A program made the position numbers and the translations under genes. A DNA stretch of 64,000 bases from Gammaproteobacteria bacterium. Lineage in GTDB: Bacteria; Pseudomonadota; Gammaproteobacteria; Steroidobacterales; Foliamicaceae. Below, piece after piece: positions 24,272 through 33,368 of this stretch (its first letter is position 1; each line of letters opens with the position of its first letter). The notes beneath the pieces are model-generated. The model had not been told where the DNA came from. It did no database searches and worked only from the letters and a program-made list of their open reading frames with translations. The DNA lies in the NCBI GenBank assembly GCA_009838035.1, contig VXSK01000017.1:58031-122030 (forward strand), in the 5' to 3' direction.

Positions 24272-26401
24272 GTGCCGACAGCAGGAGCGCCACCGGCAAG
24301 CGTGATTTCGCGGCGCGATCTGCTGAGGTATTTCTCGGCCGCCGCCGGCTGCTTCGTGGTCGGCGCGGCCCCCGCGGCGCTGGGCGGCTGCGCCGGGCCG
24401 CGCGGCCGGCCGTCGCGGTTCTCGTTCCCGCAGGGCGTTGCATCGGCCGATCCCCAGTCCGACGCTGTCGTGATCTGGACCCGGGTTGAAGGGGACACGG
24501 ATGCCGTGCGCCTGACCGCGCAAATGGCGACGGACCCGTCATTCGACTCCGTTATCGCCGAGACCGGGATCGACGCGCTGCCCGAACTGGACCATACGGT
24601 TCGGGGCCTGATCACGGACCTCGAGCCCGACCGGTTCTACTACTACCGCTTCATCGACCCCGACGGCGGAGCCAGCCGCACGGGAAGGACCCGGACGGCG
24701 CCGCTCGGAACGGCAAGACAGCTCAATATCGCGGTGTTTTCCTGCCAGGACTACGAACAGGGCTACTTCACCGCTTATCGGCGGCTGATTCTCGACGACC
24801 AGGCCGCGCGGCCCGAAGACCGGATCGACTTCGTGATGCACGTCGGCGACTTCATCTACCAATCGATTCGAGGACCGGACACGATCGCGGAACCGGACCA
24901 CAACGGCAACCGACTGAAGCTCATGAACCGCGACGGGAGCGTGCGCCGGTGCGAGCCGTTTCCGTCCGGCGGGCGAGTGGCGGGACGAAACTGGATCGCG
25001 CCCGTCGATCTGGACGACTACCGCTGGCTGTACAAGAGGTACCTGACGGACCCCGATCTGCAGGAGGCCAGGGCGCTCTATCCGTTCGTGCAGATCTGGG
25101 ACGACCATGAACTGCTGAACGACTACTGGCAGAGCTACTATCGGGAGCAGTCCATCGCCGAACTGAAGGTCGCGTCCAACCAGGCATGGTTCGAATACGT
25201 GCCCGCGGCCCTGAGCGCCGGGGGCCGCGACAGCGACGTATCGCATGCGAGCGATTTCGAGCCGATTGACGTGACCGCGGCGCCCGCGGGCAACTTTGAC
25301 GATCACTACCTCAGCCAAGAGCCCAACAATCTCGCGGCGATCAACTCGATGACGATCTATCGCTCGCTGAAATGGGGCGATCTCGCGGAACTGTTTCTTG
25401 TCGACGGCCGCAGCTACCGGGGACCCCGCGGCCTGCCCCAGGAACTGCTTTCGATCGGTCGGCACCCCTATCCGGAAGGGCCGGTGGACCCGTTGCTGAT
25501 CCGGACCCTGAACGCGGGCCGCACCGCAAACGGCGGCAATCCGCCGGACGAAGTGGTTTACCTCGGCAGGACATTACCGAATCCGCGCAAGGACATGCCG
25601 ATGGGCTCGATGCTCGGCCGGCGCCAGAAGGCCTGGCTGAAGAACGGCCTGAAGAACAGCGGCGCCAGTTGGAAGCTGATGGGATTGAACGGGGGTCTGA
25701 TTCGTCATGGTTTCGACGACAGCTTTCGCGGAGGCGGCCACAAGAACGGCTCGCTCTGGACCGACGGCTGGGACGGCTACCCGGTCGAACGAACCGAGAT
25801 CTGTTCCTTCATTCGGGACGAGCGGATCACCAATGTCGTTTCCCTGACCGGCGACCGTCACGCCCACCTGGCGGGGGTCATTCACGACGACTTCGACGGC
25901 GACGGTCCGGTGGCCGTAATGCCGGAGTTCGCGGGCGGCGCGGTCAGCGCGGTCAGCCGGATGATTATCCAGAGGGAACTGTCCGCCCACGATCCCCAGG
26001 TCAGCAAACTCGTGACCTTCGACGGCAATGCGCAGGGCTACGAACAGGCGATCATGCCTTCACTGAACGCGTGGATGCTGCACGGCGCCGCGTCCGCCGA
26101 AGCCGTGTTCAGCGGAGAAGACCGGGAGGAGGTTCTCCGGGCGTCCGATCCCGAGGTGAATCCGTACATGAACTACGTGGACGCGGACGCGCACGGCTTC
26201 CTCGTCGCGCGCATAACGCCGGATCGATGCGACGTTCAGTACGTGTCTGTATTCGAGCCGGTGAGTCTCGCCGGCAACGAGGAAGCGGGCGTTCGCCGCC
26301 GCGTAAACCTCCACGTCGAAGCCTGGCCGGAAGGGCGGGAGCCCGGAATCGTGCTTGGCGAAGTCGAGGGCGAACGGCCGCTCTACGGGCTGAAGGCCTG
26401 A
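24272..26401 (+). CDS. PhoD family alkaline phosphatase/phosphodiesterase, Tat-exported
   Basis: A 709-residue PhoD-family enzyme. A twin-arginine signal (ISRRDLLRYFSAAAG) and a downstream GGCAG lead into an N-terminal beta domain (FPQGVASADPQSDAVVIWTR), which is typical of PhoD. Metal ligands are seen in VMHVGDFIYQ, IWDDHELLNDY and LTGDRHAHLAG. I give the GTG at 24272; GTG 24302, just before the SRR motif, is an equally reasonable start. Exported PhoD enzymes cleave phosphomono- or diesters. It begins 7 bp after the tandem hydrolase gene, so the two are probably cotranscribed and act on the same extracytoplasmic substrate. It is longer than, and distinct from, the PhoD-like gene at 9455. Confidence 0.9.
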   Translation: MPTAGAPPASVISRRDLLRYFSAAAGCFVVGAAPAALGGCAGPRGRPSRFSFPQGVASADPQSDAVVIWTRVEGDTDAVRLTAQMATDPSFDSVIAETGIDALPELDHTVRGLITDLEPDRFYYYRFIDPDGGASRTGRTRTAPLGTARQLNIAVFSCQDYEQGYFTAYRRLILDDQAARPEDRIDFVMHVGDFIYQSIRGPDTIAEPDHNGNRLKLMNRDGSVRRCEPFPSGGRVAGRNWIAPVDLDDYRWLYKRYLTDPDLQEARALYPFVQIWDDHELLNDYWQSYYREQSIAELKVASNQAWFEYVPAALSAGGRDSDVSHASDFEPIDVTAAPAGNFDDHYLSQEPNNLAAINSMTIYRSLKWGDLAELFLVDGRSYRGPRGLPQELLSIGRHPYPEGPVDPLLIRTLNAGRTANGGNPPDEVVYLGRTLPNPRKDMPMGSMLGRRQKAWLKNGLKNSGASWKLMGLNGGLIRHGFDDSFRGGGHKNGSLWTDGWDGYPVERTEICSFIRDERITNVVSLTGDRHAHLAGVIHDDFDGDGPVAVMPEFAGGAVSAVSRMIIQRELSAHDPQVSKLVTFDGNAQGYEQAIMPSLNAWMLHGAASAEAVFSGEDREEVLRASDPEVNPYMNYVDADAHGFLVARITPDRCDVQYVSVFEPVSLAGNEEAGVRRRVNLHVEAWPEGREPGIVLGEVEGERPLYGLKA

Positions 26402-26402
26402 C

Positions 26403-26428
26403 CCCGGGTGCGAGGGCGTCCCGCCCTC
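26403..26428 (+). repeat. dispersed hairpin repeat, copy 2
   Basis: This copy starts 1 nt after the PhoD stop codon and matches the 4890-4915 copy at 25 of 26 positions. Its stem extends to 8 bp (26411-26429). It lies between convergent genes (phoD-like and DUF192) and could act as a shared mRNA 3' end structure; no T-run follows. Confidence 0.8.
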
Positions 26429-26444
26429 GGTGCCGCAATTTCGG

Positions 26445-26891
26445 CTAGGGAGCCAGCAGGCGGTCGCCGGGCTTTACGCCCCAGCGCTTCACCGAGCCGG
26501 CCTTGAGTTCAAGGACGCGGGAAACGGGCTCGCCGGAGCGGATGGATTCGAGGCTCAGCGGTTGCGTGTCGGTCGCGATGCTGGCGATGCTGCCGTCGGC
26601 GCGGATGAACAGCATGTCCAGCGAAACGTAGGTGTTCTTCATCCACATGCTCAGTTCCTGTTCGCGTCCGTAGACGAACAGCATCCCCCAGCCGTCGGGC
26701 AGGTCGCGCACGTGCATCAGGCCCTGGCGCTTCTGCTCGCGGGTCCGCGCCAGCCACAGATCCAGGAACACGCACTGGCCCGCGGATGCCGCCAGCACGC
26801 CCTTCGCCTGCGCCAGCCGGTCGAGACTCTGCCCGCCGGCCGCTTGCCAGGCCAGCAGCAACACAGCCAATGCCAATGCCCTGATTCCCAC
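26445..26891 (-). CDS. DUF192 family exported protein
   Basis: A 148-residue protein with a signal peptide (MGIRALALAVLLLAWQAAG) and the DUF192 domain, recognisable from RQGLMHVRDLPDGWGMLFVY, MWMKNTYVSLDMLFI and GSVKRWGVKPGD. DUF192 proteins are small and exported; their function is not established. It diverges from the MoxR gene with a 59-bp gap that contains the TACAAT box of the other strand. Confidence 0.88.
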   Translation of the reverse strand: MGIRALALAVLLLAWQAAGGQSLDRLAQAKGVLAASAGQCVFLDLWLARTREQKRQGLMHVRDLPDGWGMLFVYGREQELSMWMKNTYVSLDMLFIRADGSIASIATDTQPLSLESIRSGEPVSRVLELKAGSVKRWGVKPGDRLLAP

Positions 26892-26910
26892 GGCGCAAGT
26901 ATGTACCCGC

Positions 26911-26916
26911 TACAAT
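26911..26916 (+). promoter_or_regulatory. candidate -10 box of the MoxR-Bat operon
   Basis: TACAAT lies 34 bp before the moxR ATG in the short divergent gap with DUF192. No recognisable -35 hexamer is present at the right distance, so an activator or an alternative contact may be needed. Confidence 0.35.
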
Positions 26917-26950
26917 CGGGCGCGCATGACTTTTCGTGGACGAGACTGAG

Positions 26951-27946
26951 ATGACACCCGCCGAACCCGCGCCGCGGGAAATCGCGCAACTGCCGCTGGC
27001 CACGCTGCGCCGGCGCATGGAAGCGCGCGTGCTGGGCCAGGAGGAGTTCATCGAGCACATGCTCATCGCGCTGCTGGCCGGCGGCCACCTGCTGGTGGAG
27101 GGCGTGCCGGGATTGGCCAAGACAAGAGCCGTGAAGGTGCTGGGCCGTTGCCTCAAGGCCAGCTTCCACCGGGTCCAGTTCACGCCCGACCTGCTGCCTT
27201 CGGACCTTACCGGCACCGACATCTTCCGGCCGCAAACCGGCGAGTTCGAGTTTCGCGCCGGGCCGATCTTCCACAACCTCGTGCTGGCGGACGAAATCAA
27301 CCGCGCCTCGGCCAAGGTGCAGTCCGCCCTGCTCGAGGCGATGGAGGAGCGGCAGGTCACGGTGGCCGAGAAGAGCTGGCCGCTGCCGGAGCCATTCCTG
27401 GTCATGGCCACGCAAAACCCCATCGAACAGGAGGGCGCCTATCCGCTCCCTGAGTCCCAGCTCGACCGCTTCCTGATGAAGACCCGGATCAGCTATCCGA
27501 GCGCCGGGCAGGAGCAGCGGATACTGGAACTCACGCGCCGGGAAGCGTCGGCGGGCGTGCCCGGCGGAAGCAAGGCCGATGACGGCTACTCGGTCGAGGA
27601 AGTCATGAAGGACCGGGCGCGGGTGCTCGAACTGCACCTGGCCGAGCGCCTCGAGCGCTATATTGTCGAACTGGTCCGTGCCACGCGGGCACCGCAGAAA
27701 TACGACGAGGAGCTGGCCGGCCTGGTGAGCTACGGCGCCAGCCCGCGCGCCTCGATCGCGCTGGACCGCTGCAGCCGGGCCCGCGCCTACCTCCGCGGCC
27801 GGGACTTCGTCACGCCCGGCGACATCCAGGCGGTGGCCCCGCCGGTCCTGCGCCACCGGATCATTCTCACCTACGAGGCCGAGGCCGAAGGCCGCAGTTC
27901 CGAGGAGGTCGTCAGCCGTCTGCTGGACTGCGTGGCGGTGCCGTAG
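26951..27946 (+). CDS. MoxR family AAA+ ATPase
   Basis: A 331-residue MoxR ATPase with Walker A GVPGLAKT, Walker B LVLADEIN, sensor region MATQNPIEQEGAYPLPE (a MoxR hallmark) and the C-terminal AAA lid. ATG 26951 is preferred; an in-frame GTG at 26936 is possible. MoxR proteins act as chaperone-like ATPases with von Willebrand factor A proteins. It is the first gene of a six-gene operon: DUF58, DUF4381, BatA, BatB/C and BatD genes follow with gaps or overlaps of only a few bases. Bat systems have been linked to stress tolerance and envelope integrity; the client is unknown. Confidence 0.92.
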   Translation: MTPAEPAPREIAQLPLATLRRRMEARVLGQEEFIEHMLIALLAGGHLLVEGVPGLAKTRAVKVLGRCLKASFHRVQFTPDLLPSDLTGTDIFRPQTGEFEFRAGPIFHNLVLADEINRASAKVQSALLEAMEERQVTVAEKSWPLPEPFLVMATQNPIEQEGAYPLPESQLDRFLMKTRISYPSAGQEQRILELTRREASAGVPGGSKADDGYSVEEVMKDRARVLELHLAERLERYIVELVRATRAPQKYDEELAGLVSYGASPRASIALDRCSRARAYLRGRDFVTPGDIQAVAPPVLRHRIILTYEAEAEGRSSEEVVSRLLDCVAVP

Positions 27947-27947
27947 T

Positions 27948-28922
27948 GTGGGGGACAGCACACTAGTGCAGGACGCCGCAGCGGGAGCGATTCCCGGTCG
28001 CGGGCGCACCTGGATCGGACTGCCGGAACTGCTGGCCCTGCGGCACACGCCGTTCGGGGCCTGGTTCCAGTTCGGCGGCGACGTTCGTTCGGGGCCGGCA
28101 AGGCTGGCGCCGCTGCGCGCCCGCGGAATGGAGTTTGACGAAGTGCGCGCCTGGCAGCCGGGCGACGATCCGCGCCACATGCACTGGAAGGCCACGGCCC
28201 GCACCGGCCGTCCCTACACCAAGCTCTACCAGGAGGAAAGCGAGCGCCCCACGCTGGTCTGCGCGGACCTTGGCGCACGCATGCATTTTGCGACGGTGGG
28301 CGTTTTCAAGTCGGTGCTCGCGGCGCGGGTCGCGATGATGATTGCCTGGGCGGCGGTGGCCGCGCGCGACCGCGTGTCGGGCCTGGTGCTGTCGTCGGCG
28401 GGCTTCGACATCACGCCGCCGCTGCCCGGACGCCGCGGAGCCCAGCGGCTGGCCCGCGCGCTGGCCGGCGCCTTCCGGAGCGCGGGCGGCGCCGGCGACC
28501 GGGCGGAGCTGATCGACGCGGTCCCCGCGCTGCAGCGCCACGCGCCCTCCGGAAGCCGCCTGGTGCTGGTAAGCGATTTCATGGGAGCGGGATGCATCGA
28601 CGCCGCACGGCAACTGGCGGCGCGCCGTCCGCTGCTGATCGTGCGCGTTTACGATCCGCTCGATCGCGACCTGCCGCCGCCCGGACGCTACGCCGTTCGC
28701 GACGCGCGCGGGGAAGCGGTTTTCCATACCGGCGACGACACAGCCCGCCGGCGCTGGCATGACGATTTCGTGCGCGGGTCGCAGTCGCTGGCGGAGATCG
28801 CCCGCACGCACGGCGGGGCTTACGTGCAGTTCCGCACCGATGAGGATCCCGCCGAACGCCGCCACGCCCCACCGCTTCGGACACGCCGCCCGCGCGCATC
28901 GGCCCGGAGAGCGTCGCGGTGA
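27948..28922 (+). CDS. DUF58 domain-containing protein of MoxR-Bat operon
   Basis: A 324-residue protein with the DUF58 signature EVRAWQPGDDPRHMHWKATA and FDITPPL further on; GTG start 1 nt after the moxR stop. No membrane helix is apparent. DUF58 proteins almost always accompany MoxR ATPases and may adopt a vWA-like fold in their C-terminal half (RLVLVSDFMGAG). The C-terminal ~25 residues are Arg-rich and overlap the next gene by 4 nt. Molecular function is not established. Confidence 0.88.
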   Translation: MGDSTLVQDAAAGAIPGRGRTWIGLPELLALRHTPFGAWFQFGGDVRSGPARLAPLRARGMEFDEVRAWQPGDDPRHMHWKATARTGRPYTKLYQEESERPTLVCADLGARMHFATVGVFKSVLAARVAMMIAWAAVAARDRVSGLVLSSAGFDITPPLPGRRGAQRLARALAGAFRSAGGAGDRAELIDAVPALQRHAPSGSRLVLVSDFMGAGCIDAARQLAARRPLLIVRVYDPLDRDLPPPGRYAVRDARGEAVFHTGDDTARRRWHDDFVRGSQSLAEIARTHGGAYVQFRTDEDPAERRHAPPLRTRRPRASARRASR

Positions 28923-29392
28923 ACGGCAGCGGCGATCTTGCGTCCCTGTTGCGCGACATCCACCTGCCGCAGGCGCCGGCGTGGTGGCCACCCCGGCCCG
29001 GCTGGTGGCTGGTCGCGCTGGTTTTGCTGGCGGCGGTCCTTTGGTGGCTGCGGCGCATGCCGGCTTGGAAACGCGAGGCGCTGGCGCGGCTCAAGTCGGC
29101 CGAGGCGGACTACGCCCGGCATGGCGACGCGGCCCGCCTGCTGGCGGACGTCTCGATGCTGCTGCGGGCCTGCGCGCTCAAGCTGCGGGATCGCGCGGAG
29201 GTCGCCGGCCTGACCGGACAGGCTTGGATTGAATGCCTGCGGGAACTCGGCCGGGGCGCCTGCCCCGGGCCTGAGGAAGCCCTGATTGAAGGCGCCTACC
29301 GGAAGCGTGCCGAGCTGGATGCGGCCGCCTTCGCCCGCAGCGCCGCGGCCTGGATCCGGCGCGCGCGCAGCACCAAGGACGGATCGAGGTGA
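28919..29392 (+). CDS. DUF4381 domain-containing membrane protein
   Basis: A 157-residue protein with a GTG start overlapping the DUF58 stop (GTGA). It has a short N-terminal segment ending in LRDIHLPQAPAWWPPRPG, the typical DUF4381 opening, then one membrane helix (WWLVALVLLAAVLWWL) and a helical cytoplasmic domain. DUF4381 proteins are found only between DUF58 and BatA genes in MoxR-Bat operons. Function unknown. It overlaps batA by 4 nt. Confidence 0.85.
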   Translation: MNGSGDLASLLRDIHLPQAPAWWPPRPGWWLVALVLLAAVLWWLRRMPAWKREALARLKSAEADYARHGDAARLLADVSMLLRACALKLRDRAEVAGLTGQAWIECLRELGRGACPGPEEALIEGAYRKRAELDAAAFARSAAAWIRRARSTKDGSR

Positions 29393-30354
29393 GGCTGGCT
29401 TTCGAGTGGGCCTGGGCGTGGCTCCTGCTGCCCCTTCCGCTGCTCGCGTATCGCTTTGTGGCGCCGCTCAGGCGGGGCGCCGGCCGGGCCCTCAGGGTGC
29501 CGGAGCGCGACCGCTTTTCGCGCGCCGGTACGGCCCCCGGGACCCGACCGCGCTTCAGTCCGGACTGGCTCCTCGCCGCGTTCATGTGGCTGTGCCTGTT
29601 GTTCGCCGCCGCCCGTCCCCTGCTGCTGGATACCGAGCTCACGGCCCCGGCCACCGGGCGCGACCTGATGCTGGCGGTGGACCTGTCGGGAAGCATGGAG
29701 GTTCGCGACGCGCGGCTGGCGGGACGGCCCCGGTCAAGGCTCACCGCGATCAAGTCCGTGGCCGGTGATTTCATAGAGCGGCGCGTGGGCGACCGGGTGG
29801 GCCTCATATTGTTTGGCGGACAGGCCTATCTGCAGGCGCCGCTGAGTTTTGACCGGGCGACGGTGCGGGCGTTCCTGGACGAGTCCTCCGTGGGCCTGGC
29901 CGGGCGCCAGACCGCGCTGGGCGACGCGATCGGTCTGGCCGTCAAGCGCATGTCGGACGAGGGCCCCGCGCCCGAGCATCGGGTGCTGGTGCTGTTGACC
30001 GACGGCGCCGCCACGGCCGGTGTGCTCACGCCGTTGAAGGCGGCGCAACTGGCGCGCGAGGCGGGGCTGAAGATTTACACGATCGGCATCGGCTCGTCCC
30101 GCGGCTCGCAGCCCGGCATTTCCTCGGAACTCGACGAGGCAACCCTGCTGGCTATCGCCAACCTGACCGGCGGGCGTTATTTCAGGGCCGCGGCAACCGA
30201 CCGGCTGGAACAGATTTACGCGGAACTGGATCTGCTGGAGCCGGCGGAACTGGACGAGCTGGCGCTGCGCTCGGGCCGCCCGGCGCACTTGCCGGCGCTG
30301 GTGCTGGCCCTGCTCCTGGGTCTGGCGCTGGCCTGGCGGGCGCGTCGAGCATAG
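29389..30354 (+). CDS. vWA domain membrane protein, BatA type
   Basis: A 321-residue protein with an N-terminal membrane segment, a second one near residues 60-80, a von Willebrand factor A domain beginning LMLAVDLSGSMEVRD (MIDAS motif DxSxS), and a C-terminal membrane helix (LPALVLALLLGLALAW). The architecture is that of BatA, with the vWA domain on the periplasmic side. GTG start overlapping the previous gene. The intact MIDAS indicates a metal-dependent adhesion partner, presumably BatB or MoxR clients. Confidence 0.9.
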   Translation: MRLAFEWAWAWLLLPLPLLAYRFVAPLRRGAGRALRVPERDRFSRAGTAPGTRPRFSPDWLLAAFMWLCLLFAAARPLLLDTELTAPATGRDLMLAVDLSGSMEVRDARLAGRPRSRLTAIKSVAGDFIERRVGDRVGLILFGGQAYLQAPLSFDRATVRAFLDESSVGLAGRQTALGDAIGLAVKRMSDEGPAPEHRVLVLLTDGAATAGVLTPLKAAQLAREAGLKIYTIGIGSSRGSQPGISSELDEATLLAIANLTGGRYFRAAATDRLEQIYAELDLLEPAELDELALRSGRPAHLPALVLALLLGLALAWRARRA

Positions 30355-30365
30355 GGAAGGCGCCC

Positions 30366-31976
30366 ATGGAACTCGACCTGCACTGGATCCGCCCCCTGTG
30401 GCTGCTGGCGCTGCCGCTGGCCGCGCTGCCCTGGCTCGGGGGCAGACGTGCCCGGGGGCCGTGGGCAAAGGTCCTGGATCCGGCGCTGGCGACGTTTCTG
30501 ATCGAACGCCGCCGGACCGGGGCCGGATCGAACTGGCGGCTGATCTGTTCCCTGGCACTGGCTCTTTGCCTGCTGGCGCTTGCGGGGCCGGCCTATCGGC
30601 AAGTGGCGGTGACGGCCGACCGCGGCGGCGATGCGCTGGTGGCGGTGCTCGACGTGTCCCGTTCGATGCTGGCGGCCGACCTCACGCCCAGCCGCCTTGA
30701 CCGCGCCCGGCTGAAGATCAAGGAGGGCCTGCGCATGCGCGCCGCCGGCCAGAACGGGCTTGTGGCCTTTTCCGGTCACGCCTTCACCGTCGCCCCGGTC
30801 ACGACCGACGCGGCCACGCTGGTCAATCTGCTCGACGTGCTGGCGCCGGACGTGATGCCCAGCCGCGGCAGCGACGTGGCCGCGGCCCTCGTGAGGGGCC
30901 ACCGCCTGCTGAACCAGGCGGACGCCCGCGAAGGCACGGTGCTGCTGGTAACCGACGGGTCCGGCGGCCGCAGGGCCGTGGACGCGGCCCGCGCGCTACG
31001 CGCCGACGGCCACATGCTGCTGGTCCTGGGCGCCGCCACTTCCGAAGGCGCCCCGGTTCCCGACATGCGCGGCGGGTTTCTGCGCGACGACTGGGCGGGC
31101 CTGGTGGTGAGCCGGCCGGATGAAGACGAAATGCTGCGACTGGCGCGCGAGGGCGGGGGCGGCTACCGCCGGATGACGGCCGACAACGGCGACCTGCGCG
31201 ACCTGCTGAGCCGCGTGCGAAGCGCCGGCGCCGGCGGCAGCGACGAGGGGTTGCAGGCCACGCGGTGGCGCGACGAGGGGCCGCTGCTGCTGCTGTTCCT
31301 GCTGCCGCTCGCGGCGCTGGCCTTCCGCCGAGGCTGGATCCTGGCATTGGCGTTTGCCATGCCGCTCGGCGGCTACGCGGCGGATGGCTGGTTCACGACT
31401 TCGGACCAACAGGGCATGCGCGCTTTTTCGAACAGCGACTTTGCGCGGGCTGCCGAGCTGTTCGACGATCCCGAGTGGCAGGCTGCCGCCCTGCACCGCC
31501 AGGGCCGCTTTATTGAGAGTGCGCAGGTCCTGCGGGGACTGAACGCGGTTTCGGCGCGTTACAACCGGGCCACGGCCCTGGCCCTGGCCGGAAATATCGA
31601 GAGCGCCATTCGCCTTTACGAAGAACTGCTGCTGGACCAGCCCGACCACGCCGACGCGCGTCATAACCTGGAGGTTCTCAAGCAGCTTGTCGACCCGGCG
31701 GCGGGCGTCGGCGAGCAAGCGGCCCAGACACCGGCCGAGGCGCTGGAGGACCCGGCCGACCAGGACGGGGGCGAGCAGGAAGCCATGCCGCTGGCAGGAG
31801 ACGAGGAGCTTCCCGAAGGCGAGTTGCTTCCCGAAAGCTCGCAAAGCTGGCTGTTGCAGGTTCCGGACGATCCCGGCGGATTGTTGAGACGCAAGTTCCT
31901 GCGTCAGTACAGGGCCGAAGGCGTGGACCAGGACGGCAACCCGCTGTGGCCGGGCGGCGAGGCCGAGCCATGGTAG
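30366..31976 (+). CDS. BatB-BatC fusion: vWA domain followed by TPR repeats
   Basis: A 536-residue protein. Two N-terminal hydrophobic segments precede a vWA domain with MIDAS DVSRSM; a further membrane segment (LLLLFLLPLAALAF) lies near residue 310. The C-terminal half has tetratricopeptide-like helices (ALHRQGRFIESAQVL, RYNRATALALAGNIESAIRL, DQPDHADARHNLEVLKQL), followed by an acidic tail. It thus joins BatB and BatC functions in one chain, as in many proteobacteria. It begins 11 bp after batA and overlaps batD by 7 nt. Confidence 0.9.
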   Translation: MELDLHWIRPLWLLALPLAALPWLGGRRARGPWAKVLDPALATFLIERRRTGAGSNWRLICSLALALCLLALAGPAYRQVAVTADRGGDALVAVLDVSRSMLAADLTPSRLDRARLKIKEGLRMRAAGQNGLVAFSGHAFTVAPVTTDAATLVNLLDVLAPDVMPSRGSDVAAALVRGHRLLNQADAREGTVLLVTDGSGGRRAVDAARALRADGHMLLVLGAATSEGAPVPDMRGGFLRDDWAGLVVSRPDEDEMLRLAREGGGGYRRMTADNGDLRDLLSRVRSAGAGGSDEGLQATRWRDEGPLLLLFLLPLAALAFRRGWILALAFAMPLGGYAADGWFTTSDQQGMRAFSNSDFARAAELFDDPEWQAAALHRQGRFIESAQVLRGLNAVSARYNRATALALAGNIESAIRLYEELLLDQPDHADARHNLEVLKQLVDPAAGVGEQAAQTPAEALEDPADQDGGEQEAMPLAGDEELPEGELLPESSQSWLLQVPDDPGGLLRRKFLRQYRAEGVDQDGNPLWPGGEAEPW

Positions 31977-33334
31977 GCAGGCGCGCGGGACTGCCTCTCC
32001 TGGCCCTGGCGGCATGGCCGCTGCTGGGCGCGAAGGCGCAGACTCCGGCTGACGAGAACCCGTTCGTGGTGCGGGCCGAGATCAGTTCCCGCAGCCCCTG
32101 GGAACGCTCGCAGGTGCTCTACACGGTGCGCGTTTTCCGCACGGCCGGCGCGCGCCGCTTCGGGCGCATCCGGCGGCTGAACGACCCCGTTCTGCTGAAG
32201 GGCGAGGCGCTGATCGAGCAGCTCGGAAACGACCGGCAGTACAACTTCCGGTCGGAAGACGCCGATTCCCTGGTGCTGGAGCGGCGCTACGCGCTGTACC
32301 CTCAGTCGACGGGTGAAATGCTGCTTCAGCCCGCGAGCCTGCAATGGATCGGCGAGGATTTCGGGTTTCGGACGCGCAGTTTCGTTCCGGACGCCGGGCC
32401 GGAGAGTATTGTGGTCCGGGCCGTGCCCTCGCCCCCCGCCGGTCGATGGCTGGCGGCGGCCGACGTGGCCATCTGGGAGGAGTTCGAGCGCGAGCCCGGC
32501 GAACTGGTCGCGGGCGAGCCGCTGATCCGGCTGCTGGGAGTGCGGGTGGAGGGCCAGCCCGCTCGCCAGATACCCGAACTCAGGCCCGGCGACGGGCCGA
32601 ACTTTCGCCACTTTGTCGAACGCGCCCGGTTCGAAGACACCGTTACCACCGACGGACTGGTGGGCGTGCGCCGCCAGCGCGCGGCGCTGCTCGCCCTGCG
32701 CGCGGGCGACGTCGTGCTGCCGCCAATCCGCCTGAATTGGTGGAACACCACGAGCGAGCGCTGGGAGACCGCCGAATTGCCCCGGCGCATCCTGCAGGCG
32801 CAAGCGCCGATCGGGCAGTTCGTTCCGCCGCCGGATGAATCGCCGCCGGAACCCGCCGGGCCTGCCGGCTGGCTGGCGCCCCTGCTGGCGCTGGGCTGGT
32901 TTCTGACCGGAGTTGCATGGTGGATTACGCACCGTCTGGGCGCGCACCGCCTTGTCCGCAGAAGATTCCGGTCGGCCCTGGACCGCGAGTCCCGCCGCCG
33001 GGATGCCCTGGCCGGCCCCCTGGCTGCGCTTGCCACGGCATGCCGGGGCAATGACGCCCGGCAGGTTGAAGAGGCCCTGCTGGCCTGGGCGCGATCGTAT
33101 TGGTCCGGCGACGCGCCGCGCGACCTGGCCGAACTGGGGCGGCGCTTCGGCGAACCGGCTGTAACCGAATGCCGGCGCCTGTCCGCGGCCCTGTACGGTC
33201 CGGGCAGGTCGGATTGGAATCCCGAAGTGTTGCTGCGGGCTGCGCGCCGTCCGCCGTCCCTGGCGAAGGGAACGGAACCGGACGAGAGCAGGCTTCCGCC
33301 GCTTTGGCCGGGAAGCGCGGCCGAAAGCGGATAA
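31970..33334 (+). CDS. BatD family protein
   Basis: A 454-residue BatD-like protein. The ATG at 31970 (MVGRRAGLPLLALAAWPLLG) gives a good signal peptide and overlaps the previous stop. A long periplasmic beta-rich region follows (VVRAEISSRSPWERSQVLY is the typical first repeat), then one membrane helix (WLAPLLALGWFLTGVAWWI) and a cytoplasmic helical tail. BatD is the last partner of the MoxR-Bat system. Exact role unknown. Confidence 0.88.
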   Translation: MVGRRAGLPLLALAAWPLLGAKAQTPADENPFVVRAEISSRSPWERSQVLYTVRVFRTAGARRFGRIRRLNDPVLLKGEALIEQLGNDRQYNFRSEDADSLVLERRYALYPQSTGEMLLQPASLQWIGEDFGFRTRSFVPDAGPESIVVRAVPSPPAGRWLAAADVAIWEEFEREPGELVAGEPLIRLLGVRVEGQPARQIPELRPGDGPNFRHFVERARFEDTVTTDGLVGVRRQRAALLALRAGDVVLPPIRLNWWNTTSERWETAELPRRILQAQAPIGQFVPPPDESPPEPAGPAGWLAPLLALGWFLTGVAWWITHRLGAHRLVRRRFRSALDRESRRRDALAGPLAALATACRGNDARQVEEALLAWARSYWSGDAPRDLAELGRRFGEPAVTECRRLSAALYGPGRSDWNPEVLLRAARRPPSLAKGTEPDESRLPPLWPGSAAESG

Positions 33335-33368
33335 ACTTGAGCAATCATTACTGTTCGAAATAATCGCC

